Of a DNA stretch of 44,288 nucleotides, positions 1 to 7,728 are shown piece by piece. Source of the stretch: Candidatus Zixiibacteriota bacterium (lineage in GTDB: Bacteria; Zixibacteria; MSB-5A5; DG-27); assembly GCA_030605835.1 (NCBI GenBank), contig JAUWHO010000038.1, forward strand, positions 1 through 44,288. The letters run 5' to 3'. The notes beneath the pieces are model-generated. The model searched no databases. It worked only from the letters and a program-made list of their open reading frames with translations, and was not told the origin of the DNA. Position 1 is the first letter of the stretch; every line of letters starts with the position of its first letter. Made by a program: the position numbers and the translations under genes.

Positions 1-2
1 TG

Positions 3-1286
3 AGTTTATTCACATTGTATATGGAAAGCGACGGGGTTGACGATGAAAACCTTTCCACAGAAGATTGGGTAAGAAAAGCTATGAGGGGTGGACAAACCTC
101 CCTGGGCTGGCTTTTAGAAAAACTGGATAGCCTCGAGGCGCCGTTGGAGATAAAGCAGCATCTTTATGACAACGCCGAATTGACGCTAAGGTGGGAACTC
201 GGCAAAACAAAAGCAGCCCGGACTTTAGCTAAAACTCCTCCCCGGAGAATATATTATCAGAAGGCCCCATTGAAAAAGGCGAAGGTCTATCTAAAAGACT
301 CACTCAGAAAGGGATCGCCACCGTTTTCACTTCTTGCTCAGAAGGCCGGGACGGAAATAGTAAACACTCTTATACGAGCTCAACTGCCTCGCCACCGTGA
401 GCTTTATCCGGTGCTTTACGCCAATCCTGAAGAGGTTTACACGACCTCACCGGGGCGCGGGCTGGAGATATTCATGCTGGGGATGCTTCCCGAATACCGG
501 ATGCCCCTGGAGGCCAACTACAGCGCCCTGCTTGTGAAAAATGGCATGCCTATCGGCTACGGCATTGCGGTTCTCTTTTTCGAGCGCTGTGAGATCGCCA
601 TCAACGTCTTCGACACCTTCCGTTCAGGAGAGGCAGCGCTCATCTTCGAGCATTTCTTCAGGGTATTTTATCATCATTTCGGTGCCAGAGCGTTTCTCAT
701 GCGGCGGTGGCAGGTCGGCCACGAAAACGAGGAGGGGCTTCAGTCGGGATCGTTCTGGTTTTACTTCAAGCTCGGATTTCGGTCCCTCGATCCCCGAATA
801 AGCGAGCTGGCACAAGACGAATGGCAGAAAATACAGCGTGACAAGACTCATCGCACCGACATCAAGACACTAAAAAAACTTGCCCGAAGCGATCTCGTTA
901 TCGATTTGAGGCCAAAATCCGAAACGCCATTCAAAGAGCTTCTGGTGGCTGATATCGGAATGGCCGTAACCAGCATGATTGCCGATAGATTCCCGGCAGG
1001 CAACCGCCAGGCTCTGACGGTATCAAAGAGAGCGGTGATGAATGCGCTGAACATCGGGGATTTGAAATCGTGGACTGTTCCCGAGCGGCTGCAATTCGAG
1101 CGCTGGAGCCCACTATTGGCATCGATACCGGATCTCTCCGATTGGAGAACGGCGGAAAAGCAAAACCTCGTCAGATTAATAAGATCGAAAGCCGGGAAGA
1201 GAGAAAAGAGTTATGTGGGTTTGCTTCAGAGGCACCGCAGGCTTTTGGCCGCCCTTACAGATCTTGCCAGTCAAAACCGCGCATAG
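3..1286 (+). CDS. Unrecognised protein, possible GNAT-like core; 5' end uncertain
   Basis: I do not recognise this family. The frame is open to the left edge of the window. The first ATG is at 21 (a TTG is at 15), but no ribosome site precedes either, so the true start may lie outside. The N-terminal third is basic and helical. The middle, about residues 140-265, alternates strand-like stretches (YSALLVKNGMPIGYGIAVLF, AINVFDTFRSGEAALIFEHF) and ends in FWFYFKLGFRSLD. That ending resembles the last strand of GNAT acyltransferases, where a FYxKxGFR motif is common. The assignment is inference, and no acetyl-CoA P-loop (Q/RxxGxG/A) is evident. The C-terminal third is charged and helical. The stop at 1284-1286 is followed by a non-coding gap. 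Confidence 0.6.
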   Translation, partial: SLFTLYMESDGVDDENLSTEDWVRKAMRGGQTSLGWLLEKLDSLEAPLEIKQHLYDNAELTLRWELGKTKAARTLAKTPPRRIYYQKAPLKKAKVYLKDSLRKGSPPFSLLAQKAGTEIVNTLIRAQLPRHRELYPVLYANPEEVYTTSPGRGLEIFMLGMLPEYRMPLEANYSALLVKNGMPIGYGIAVLFFERCEIAINVFDTFRSGEAALIFEHFFRVFYHHFGARAFLMRRWQVGHENEEGLQSGSFWFYFKLGFRSLDPRISELAQDEWQKIQRDKTHRTDIKTLKKLARSDLVIDLRPKSETPFKELLVADIGMAVTSMIADRFPAGNRQALTVSKRAVMNALNIGDLKSWTVPERLQFERWSPLLASIPDLSDWRTAEKQNLVRLIRSKAGKREKSYVGLLQRHRRLLAALTDLASQNRA

Positions 1287-1464
1287 CCTAATAGCCTCTC
1301 CTTTGACTAGTTTGCGGTCGGCCTCGCGAGCTATCTTAGTCGGAAGCAGAACCTAAAAGTTCCATCTTTTGCGAGGTCATCCCCGTTTTTATTTTGTTGT
1401 CCATCAAAAACTTACGGGACACATAATTTCGAAAGTCGTAGTTTGACCCTTCTCCCCAAAGATC

Positions 1465-1493
1465 TTGACACTCCCCTCTTTCCCATGTATAGT
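1465..1493 (+). promoter_or_regulatory. Sigma70-type promoter for the secreted protein at 1556
   Basis: TTGACA at 1465-1470 and TATAGT at 1488-1493 are separated by exactly 17 bases. This matches the -35 consensus fully and the -10 consensus in five of six positions. Transcription would begin near 1500, leaving a leader of about 55 nt. The leader contains two minimal ORFs, ATG at 1504 (4 codons) and ATG at 1520 (8 codons). Whether they are translated cannot be judged. Confidence 0.65.
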
Positions 1494-1555
1494 GCTATTA
1501 TCTATGAAAAGAGCGTAAAATGAATGTTATACCCGTTAGAAAGTAGGATAGATAG

Positions 1556-2563
1556 ATGATACTAAGATTAAAACTAATGATCATTTTATGGTCATTCTTG
1601 GTTATTCCGCTCTTGTTATTTGGTCAGGAAACAACACCTGGTCAGATTACCTATAATCACAAGACATACGATCTCTATCCCGAAATACTCTCCAACTCGC
1701 CGGGAATCCCCTCTCCATTGACGATAGAGGACGGTACCGAGATCGTCACTTGTTTTTCACTAGACGGCAGATATTTCCTTACTCCTGTCACAATGGAGAA
1801 TGGCGAACCGCTGGATTATGAGAATGGCCAATGGTATGGCAAGGGTCGACAGCTTGATGTTGACTCCACAGATTTTCCGACATTAGCAAGAACGGGAGTT
1901 CATTCAGAAAAGGAATTAAATCAGACCAAAACAATAACGGGCAAATCGATTTCGGAAATAACGCAAATGGGTCGTCCTGAGGCATATTCTACGGCAGGTT
2001 TTATGAGTCATGATGAAGATATTATTTCTGTTTTAAGAGGCGATAATAGACTTGCTAGTCAGTTGGGAGCAACTCACCCTCAAATCGCTAAGCCCCTATT
2101 TCATGTATTCAACGTAATTATCACTGTGAAAAAAGATTCTGAACGAGGAAACGTCAAAGGGATTATATATAACAATAGGAAGATATATTTAAAATTCCGG
2201 GGTTCGAAAGGCTGGCAGGAATCTATATTTAATGATGAGATTCTGGGATACTGGCAAATTGAAATATGGAGAGAACTGGATCAAGAGGAGAAAGCGTTTC
2301 TATCTAGGAAATATCCGGATCTTACTGAAGGAGAAATGGCTGAATTGCTAAAGAAGCTCTCCTATATTCACACGGGAGAAATGGTTCCATACTATATCAT
2401 GCGTTATGGTTTCTATGAAGGACACACTTCCTATCGAGCAGACCCAATAGCTATCGCATTCATTTTTGGTCTACGAAGTATACAAGAGATTGAAGGAGCT
2501 TTCGAAGGTAACCTGTATGAAACCCTGAAGAAGCATTTTCTCGACGAGAACATTCGCGAATAG
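1556..2563 (+). CDS. Secreted protein of unknown function
   Basis: 335 residues. Residues 1-23 form a clear signal peptide: basic MILRLKLK-type start, hydrophobic core LWSFLVIPLLLF, then GQE. The start is supported by TAGGATAG just upstream and by a good promoter at 1465-1493. The mature part is hydrophilic, with no recognised catalytic motif, no transmembrane segment and no C-terminal sorting tail. It contains a charged helical stretch (REL..EEKAFLSRKYPDLTEGEMAELLKKLS, about residues 239-269). Base composition is visibly AT-richer than most neighbours, which may indicate transfer or low expression. It appears monocistronic. Export is well supported; function is unknown. Confidence 0.75.
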   Translation: MILRLKLMIILWSFLVIPLLLFGQETTPGQITYNHKTYDLYPEILSNSPGIPSPLTIEDGTEIVTCFSLDGRYFLTPVTMENGEPLDYENGQWYGKGRQLDVDSTDFPTLARTGVHSEKELNQTKTITGKSISEITQMGRPEAYSTAGFMSHDEDIISVLRGDNRLASQLGATHPQIAKPLFHVFNVIITVKKDSERGNVKGIIYNNRKIYLKFRGSKGWQESIFNDEILGYWQIEIWRELDQEEKAFLSRKYPDLTEGEMAELLKKLSYIHTGEMVPYYIMRYGFYEGHTSYRADPIAIAFIFGLRSIQEIEGAFEGNLYETLKKHFLDENIRE

Positions 2564-2860
2564 TCACGTGTGATAGAAGACATAACAACGGGTTGCGCTG
2601 GCCAGAAGGCTCTGTGCCAATTCGACATTCAAAGGATTCTCTAAGCCCTTGTAGTTCACGGTTGTAGTCCAGAATCCCTGCGGTTTTTAACGTTTTCTTT
2701 TTTGTCAGTAACGGTAGCTAGAGTAGATCGGGGTTCCGGGGCCGCCACGGCTGACGAGAAACCCTACACCTTGATTTGAAGTTCCGGTCGGTTACAAGCC
2801 ATACACTTCGAGCTCAACCGGACCTAATCGATTTGACAACATACAATTGGGAGAAGAGTA

Positions 2861-3733
2861 ATGAGTATTGTTAAGAAAGTTTTCGAAAATAGGCGCTTTG
2901 TACATGCTGTGCGGCTTTTGGGGATTCTCACGCTGTTATTTCTCATTCATTGTCAGGCTCCTGATGAACGATTTAGTCCTTATCTCATCTTATATGCCTT
3001 TGACGCCGAAGGCGTACTTCTTTCTCAGCAGATGACTATTATAGATAGCGTCACCGCCCTTGGCCGAACAACCTATGTCGGCCAGCTTTCAGGCAAAGAC
3101 ATTGTCCTGGCCGAATCAGGAATAGGCATGACCAATGCCGCCATGTCGGCACAGTATCTGATTGACCAATTCCACCCCAAGGCCGTCATCTTCTCCGGTA
3201 TCGCCGGAGCCATAGACACCTCGGTTCATATCGGCGACATTGTCATCTGCAGCGATTGGATCACGCATGATTACGGCTATTACGGCAAAGACGGCTTTAG
3301 ACCCTCGGCAATACAATATTTCGATAACAGCGCCGACAGCCTGACTACTTCGCGGTACTTTACGGTCGATCCCGTCTTGCTAGGCGCCGCCTATCAACTC
3401 GCCAATGACGATCTCGCACTCGAGAGGATCGGCGACCGGACACCCAGTCTGCTTGTCGGCGGTACCGGTGTCAGTGGCAACAGCTTTATCGACAGCCAGG
3501 AAAAACGCCTCTGGTTGAATGCGCAGTTTTCGGCGATGGTTACCGATATGGAATCGGCGGCAGTCGCCCAGGTATGTGTGGTCAACGGTCTTCCTTTTAT
3601 CATTTTCCGTTCGGCATCCGATTTGGCCGGCGGCTCCGGCTCAGAAACAGCCCGTGAAGAGATGGGACAATTCTTCGAAATCGCCGCTGATAATTCATCA
3701 ACTCTGGTGATGAAGTTACTGCGGTCATTATAG
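2861..3733 (+). CDS. Lipoprotein nucleoside phosphorylase / MTA-SAH nucleosidase-like
   Basis: 290 residues of the PNP/UDP phosphorylase fold. Family landmarks: GIGMTNAAMSAQ (about 87-98, nucleobase/ribose region), FSGIAGAID (phosphate-loop-like), VTDMESAAVAQV with Glu231, and FRSASDLAGG with Asp254. Glu50 in the segment DAEGV lies where MTA/SAH nucleosidases have their first catalytic Glu, so the Glu/Glu/Asp set of that hydrolase subfamily looks present. Residues 1-30 are a membrane-targeting segment ending LFLIHC, a lipobox-like site with an unusual His at -1 and Cys31 as the lipidated residue. This predicts an envelope-anchored enzyme, whereas Pfs is cytosolic. GGGAGAAG precedes the ATG. 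Substrate (MTA, SAH or another nucleoside) is not determinable. Repeat B1 and a weak hairpin follow the stop. Confidence 0.85.
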   Translation: MSIVKKVFENRRFVHAVRLLGILTLLFLIHCQAPDERFSPYLILYAFDAEGVLLSQQMTIIDSVTALGRTTYVGQLSGKDIVLAESGIGMTNAAMSAQYLIDQFHPKAVIFSGIAGAIDTSVHIGDIVICSDWITHDYGYYGKDGFRPSAIQYFDNSADSLTTSRYFTVDPVLLGAAYQLANDDLALERIGDRTPSLLVGGTGVSGNSFIDSQEKRLWLNAQFSAMVTDMESAAVAQVCVVNGLPFIIFRSASDLAGGSGSETAREEMGQFFEIAADNSSTLVMKLLRSL

Positions 3734-3772
3734 GTTATTGACGTTAATGACGTTACGTTGTAGCGTGCTGGA

Positions 3773-3805
3773 TTATCCAGTTGATGAAATCGTCTCGTCG
3801 GCCCC
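3773..3805 (+). repeat. Dispersed intergenic repeat, module B copy 1
   Basis: Contains TTATCCAG followed by TTGATGAAATCGTCTCGTCG and GCCCC. The 20-base core recurs with few changes at 11673-11708, 17173-17205 and 19813-19845, always outside genes. This copy begins 40 bases after the stop of the nucleosidase-like gene, in the same orientation. Confidence 0.7.
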
Positions 3806-3964
3806 ACATTTTGCATCATAGGGCTCTAAAGATGGCGAGGAAGATAAGAGATCTTCCTTGCTCCCTTCTCTTTCTGTCTCACCAGTGATCCATCACGTTT
3901 GAACTCTCGCTCGGCACTACGATTGCCCTCCTTTATGAGATTTCCGGCAAGCAACTGCAGGCAG

Positions 3965-3984
3965 AGACTAAGCTTTGAGTTTCC
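3965..3984 (-). repeat. Possible partial module A repeat downstream of the efflux operon
   Basis: On the minus strand the sequence reads AAACTCAAAGCTTAGTCTC. This shares the first 12 bases of module A (AAACTCAAAGCT) seen at 17099-17142. It sits just 3' of the CusA-like stop, in the direction of transcription, like the other A copies. The match is short, so confidence is low. Confidence 0.35.
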
Positions 3985-3993
3985 GGAGCGGCC

Positions 3994-6900
3994 TCATTTG
4001 CTCTCTTCCGCGGACGTCATTTCAAGCCCTCTCCGGGAGCTGGCTTTGAACTGCAATTCCTTAGTCAGGCAGTAGGTAACCGGCACCACATAGATCGACA
4101 TCAAAGCTATGAGCATCCCTCCGAAACTGGGAATAGCCATCGGTACCATTACATCGGCGCCGCGGCCCTTGCTGGTCAGGACCGCCAAGAGAGCCAGAAT
4201 GGTTGTGGCGGTGGTCATCAAGGCCGGACGGGCCCGGCGCACTCCCGCCCACACCGTATTCTCCCGAATTTCCGCGATGGATTTAGCCGGCCGCTTCGAG
4301 AAAATCTGTTCCAGATAGGTTCCCATCAGCACACCGTTGTCGGAGGCAATTCCAAAGAGCGCCAGAAACCCCACCCAGACGGCAACGCTTAAGTTGATGG
4401 GGTGTATCTGAAAAAGCTGGCGCATGTTGACCCCGAAGATGGAGAAGTCGAAGAACCAGCTCTGGGAATAAAGCCAGATGAGGATGAAGCCTCCCGACCA
4501 GGCGACGATTATGCCGGTGAACACCAGAAGGGAAGTCGATACCGAGCGGAAGTTGAGATAGAGGATCAGAAAGATAATCAGAAGGCTCAAGGGGACTACG
4601 ATCATCAGGGTCTTCTCCGAGCGCACCTGGTGCTCGTAAGAGCCCGCAAACTTGTAGCTCACCCCGCCGGCGATGACCAGCTCCCCGCTTTCGATCTTGT
4701 TCGCAAGATACTTCTGGCACTCCTCCACCACCTCCACCTCCGCATAGCCGGATCTTTTGTCGAAGACGACGTATCCGACCAGAAATGTATCCTCGCTCTT
4801 TATTACCTGGGGACCGCGGAGGTAACGGATTTCCGCCAACTGGATCAGGGGGATTTGGGAGCCGTCGGCGGCCGGCACTAAAATCCTGTCCAAAGCTTCG
4901 ATATTATCCCGCAACTCCCGCTGATAGCGCACTCGTATAGGATATCGCTCACGGCCCTCAATCGTGGTCGAGATCCTCTTACCTCCGATGGCGAATTCGA
5001 TCACATCCTGAACCTGGCGGATATTCACACCGTAGCGGGCAATTGCTTTTCGGTCGATATCGATTTCCAGATAGGGTTTGCCCACGATGCGGTCAGCGAA
5101 GACGGTCCGGGCGTCCACGGAGGGAACCTCTTTTAAGAACCTCTCAATATCAAGCCCCACTTTCTCCACCTCCTCGAGGGAGGGACCAAAAACCTTCACT
5201 CCCATGGGGGCGCGCATGCCGGACTGGAGCATGACGATGCGAGCCGCGATGGGCTGAAGTTTGGGTGCGGAGGTTGTCCCCACGATCTGTGCGGCCTCAA
5301 CGATCTCTTTCCAGATGTCATCCGGGGTTCGGATATGCTCCCGCCACTGCCGATGTCGCTTTCCGGTCACGGGATCGGGGGGGCTGTATTCCGGCTTGTA
5401 GTTTATGACGGTTTCTACCATGGAGACCGGTGCCGGGTCCAAGGGGCTCTCCACCCTGCCAATTTTGCCAACCACCGACTCCACCTCGGGGATGCTTCGG
5501 ATGGCCATGTCCTGTTTCTGGAGAATGTCTAAAGCTTCTCCGATGGAAGCATGTGGCATGGTAGTGGGCATCAAGAGATAGGAACCCTCGTCGAGAGGCG
5601 GCATGAACTCCTTGCCCAGCCCGGGGAATTTGTGGGAGGCGTTGACCCAAAGCCTGGTGCTGCGCACCGAATCCTCTGAGACCCCGAGCAGTCCAAGGCC
5701 AGCCGAGACAGGAGAAAGGGCGCGGTCGAACCCCTGCCAGATTACCAGGCCGAAGATCACAGCGGCCAGAGGCAAAGAGTAGAAAAGCAATTTCCGCCTC
5801 AGAAAGAACCGCAATATCGGCTCGTAGAAATGCTGGAACAATCTGAAGAAGCCCAGAAGCCCTCCGATGGTGAGAATCACGAACACTAGGTTTCTTATCG
5901 TTCCTTTGTTTATTCCCAGAGGCATCCAGTGATGGGTCAGGATTACGAGCACCAGAAGAGCTGCCAGGAGAATGGAGAGGGGCCCCACCCGTTTCCGTAT
6001 TTTCTCTGGAAGGAGAGGTTCAATGAGCCGGTAGATTCCGACCGAAGCGATCAACGCCCCGGCCCACCATAGGAATACGAAGCCGACGACCACCCCGATC
6101 AGGACGATAACGAAATTGACGATCAGCCGCCGGCCTCGCGAACTAACACGCTCTTTCAAGAACATGTGGGCGAAGGGAGGCAGGATGACGACCGCGACTA
6201 CCACCGAAGCTAAGAGAGCGAAAGTCTTTGTGTATGCGAGGGGCTTGAAGAGTTTCCCTTCCGGTCCTGTCATCGTGAAGACCGGCAAAAACGAGATAAT
6301 AGTGGTGCTGATGGCAGTGACCACCGCCCCGGCCACCTCTTTGGCGGCATTATATATAACCTCAAGCCTGGTCTCCCCCGGTTTTGCCTCCTGGAGACGC
6401 TTGAGGATGTTCTCGGACATGATGATGCCCATATCGACGATGGTCCCGATGGCGATCGCAATCCCCGAAAGCGACATTATGTTGGAATCCACCCCCGCCA
6501 TCTTCATGGCGACAAAACAGACAAGCACCGCCAGCGGCAAAAGGCCGGAGATGAGCATTGAGCTCCGGAGATGCATCACCATTATGATGACGACAATAAT
6601 GGTGATGAGGATCTCGTCGGTGAGGGCTCCCTCCAGGGTGCCGAGGGTTTCGTGGATGAGCTGGGTTCTGTCGTAGAAGGGCACTATCTTTACCTCAGAG
6701 ATGGTGCCGTCAGGTAGAGTCTTTTTGGGAAGCCCGGGGGAGATCTCCTGGATCTTCTTTTTAACGTTCTTTATGACTTCGAGCGGGTTTTCACCGTAGC
6801 GAACCACCACCACTCCCCCAACGACCTCCGCCCCCCCCTTGTCAAGGGCGCCTCGTCTGGTTGCCGGACCGAGGGCTAAAGTGGCAACATTCTTGATGTA

Positions 6901-7728
6901 GATAGGAACATTGTCAACCTCCTTGATGACGGCATTCTCAAGGTCTTCAATATCCTTCACGAAACCGAGACCTCGAACGATATATTCAACCCGGTTGATC
7001 TCTATGGTCTTGGCGCCGACGTCGATATTGCTTGACCTCACTGCATTGACAATCTCGGCAAGGGTGACGTTGTGGGCACGCATCGCATCGGGATCAACGT
7101 CGATCTGGTATTCCTTGACGTAGCCGCCAACGGAGGCCACCTCGCTTACCCCCTCTGCGGAAGCCAGAGAGTAACGCACATACCAGTCCTGGATGGTGCG
7201 CAGTTCCTGGAGGCTAAAACCCTTTCCCTCCAGGGTGTACCAGAATATCTGCCCCAAGGCGGTGGCATCCGGTCCGAGGGCGGGGCTGACACCTTGCGGC
7301 AAATCCTTCTGGGCAACGCTCAACCTCTCAAGGATGCGTGAGCGTGCCCAGTAAAAGTCCACCTTTTCGTCGAAGATGACGTAGATGCTAGAATACCCGA
7401 AAAAGGAAAAGCTGCGGATGGTCTTGACGGCGGGGACGCCGAGGAGGGAAACCGTCAGAGGATAGGTGATCTGATCTTCAACGTCCTGGGGAGATCGTCC
7501 CATCCATTCGGTGAAGACCACCTGTTGATTCTCGCCGATGTCGGGAATTGCGTCCACCGGCACCGGGTCGCGAGGAAACTCTCCCAACTCGATGTCAAAG
7601 GGCATCACATGCAGGCCCCATAAGAGCATGAGGATAAGAAGGACAAATACGATGAACTTGTTTTCCAGACAAAAACGGATCAGCTTGCCAAGCAGGCCTT
7701 CCTTTTGGTTCAGAGCATCTTTATTCAT
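3994..7728 (-). CDS. cusA: CusA/CzcA-family heavy-metal efflux RND pump
   Basis: 1244 residues. Inner-membrane proton-driven pump of a tripartite efflux system. The N-terminal helix is at about 25-45, followed by VDAIPDIGENQQVVFTEWMG, a heavy-metal RND signature. Porter-domain text such as DATALGQIFWYTLEG and the TM block SMLISGLLPLAVLVCF...SLSGIAIAIGTIVDMGIIMSEN follow; the IGTIVDMGI segment carries the proton-relay acid. MLQSGMRAPMGVKVFG is Met-rich and fits Cu(I)/Ag(I) handling. The usual family length is about 1040; the extra length is a hydrophobic insert at about residues 535-700 with several predicted helices, before GKEFMPPLDEGSYLLMP. The ATG lies 8 bases inside the upstream adaptor gene, with GGGAGAAGG as ribosome site. 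Metal choice (Cu/Ag over Co/Zn/Cd) rests mainly on the adaptor's domains. Confidence 0.93.
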   Translation of the reverse strand: MNKDALNQKEGLLGKLIRFCLENKFIVFVLLILMLLWGLHVMPFDIELGEFPRDPVPVDAIPDIGENQQVVFTEWMGRSPQDVEDQITYPLTVSLLGVPAVKTIRSFSFFGYSSIYVIFDEKVDFYWARSRILERLSVAQKDLPQGVSPALGPDATALGQIFWYTLEGKGFSLQELRTIQDWYVRYSLASAEGVSEVASVGGYVKEYQIDVDPDAMRAHNVTLAEIVNAVRSSNIDVGAKTIEINRVEYIVRGLGFVKDIEDLENAVIKEVDNVPIYIKNVATLALGPATRRGALDKGGAEVVGGVVVVRYGENPLEVIKNVKKKIQEISPGLPKKTLPDGTISEVKIVPFYDRTQLIHETLGTLEGALTDEILITIIVVIIMVMHLRSSMLISGLLPLAVLVCFVAMKMAGVDSNIMSLSGIAIAIGTIVDMGIIMSENILKRLQEAKPGETRLEVIYNAAKEVAGAVVTAISTTIISFLPVFTMTGPEGKLFKPLAYTKTFALLASVVVAVVILPPFAHMFLKERVSSRGRRLIVNFVIVLIGVVVGFVFLWWAGALIASVGIYRLIEPLLPEKIRKRVGPLSILLAALLVLVILTHHWMPLGINKGTIRNLVFVILTIGGLLGFFRLFQHFYEPILRFFLRRKLLFYSLPLAAVIFGLVIWQGFDRALSPVSAGLGLLGVSEDSVRSTRLWVNASHKFPGLGKEFMPPLDEGSYLLMPTTMPHASIGEALDILQKQDMAIRSIPEVESVVGKIGRVESPLDPAPVSMVETVINYKPEYSPPDPVTGKRHRQWREHIRTPDDIWKEIVEAAQIVGTTSAPKLQPIAARIVMLQSGMRAPMGVKVFGPSLEEVEKVGLDIERFLKEVPSVDARTVFADRIVGKPYLEIDIDRKAIARYGVNIRQVQDVIEFAIGGKRISTTIEGRERYPIRVRYQRELRDNIEALDRILVPAADGSQIPLIQLAEIRYLRGPQVIKSEDTFLVGYVVFDKRSGYAEVEVVEECQKYLANKIESGELVIAGGVSYKFAGSYEHQVRSEKTLMIVVPLSLLIIFLILYLNFRSVSTSLLVFTGIIVAWSGGFILIWLYSQSWFFDFSIFGVNMRQLFQIHPINLSVAVWVGFLALFGIASDNGVLMGTYLEQIFSKRPAKSIAEIRENTVWAGVRRARPALMTTATTILALLAVLTSKGRGADVMVPMAIPSFGGMLIALMSIYVVPVTYCLTKELQFKASSRRGLEMTSAEESK

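Noticed and set aside
3394-3819. Minus-strand 141-codon frame opposite the nucleosidase-like gene
   Set aside because: Antisense shadow that also reads through the B1 repeat.
4283-4881. Long open frames on both strands inside the pump gene (for example 4402-4881 plus, 4283-4720 minus)
   Set aside because: They are shadows of the high-GC CusA-like reading frame; no ribosome sites and no domain-like sequence.
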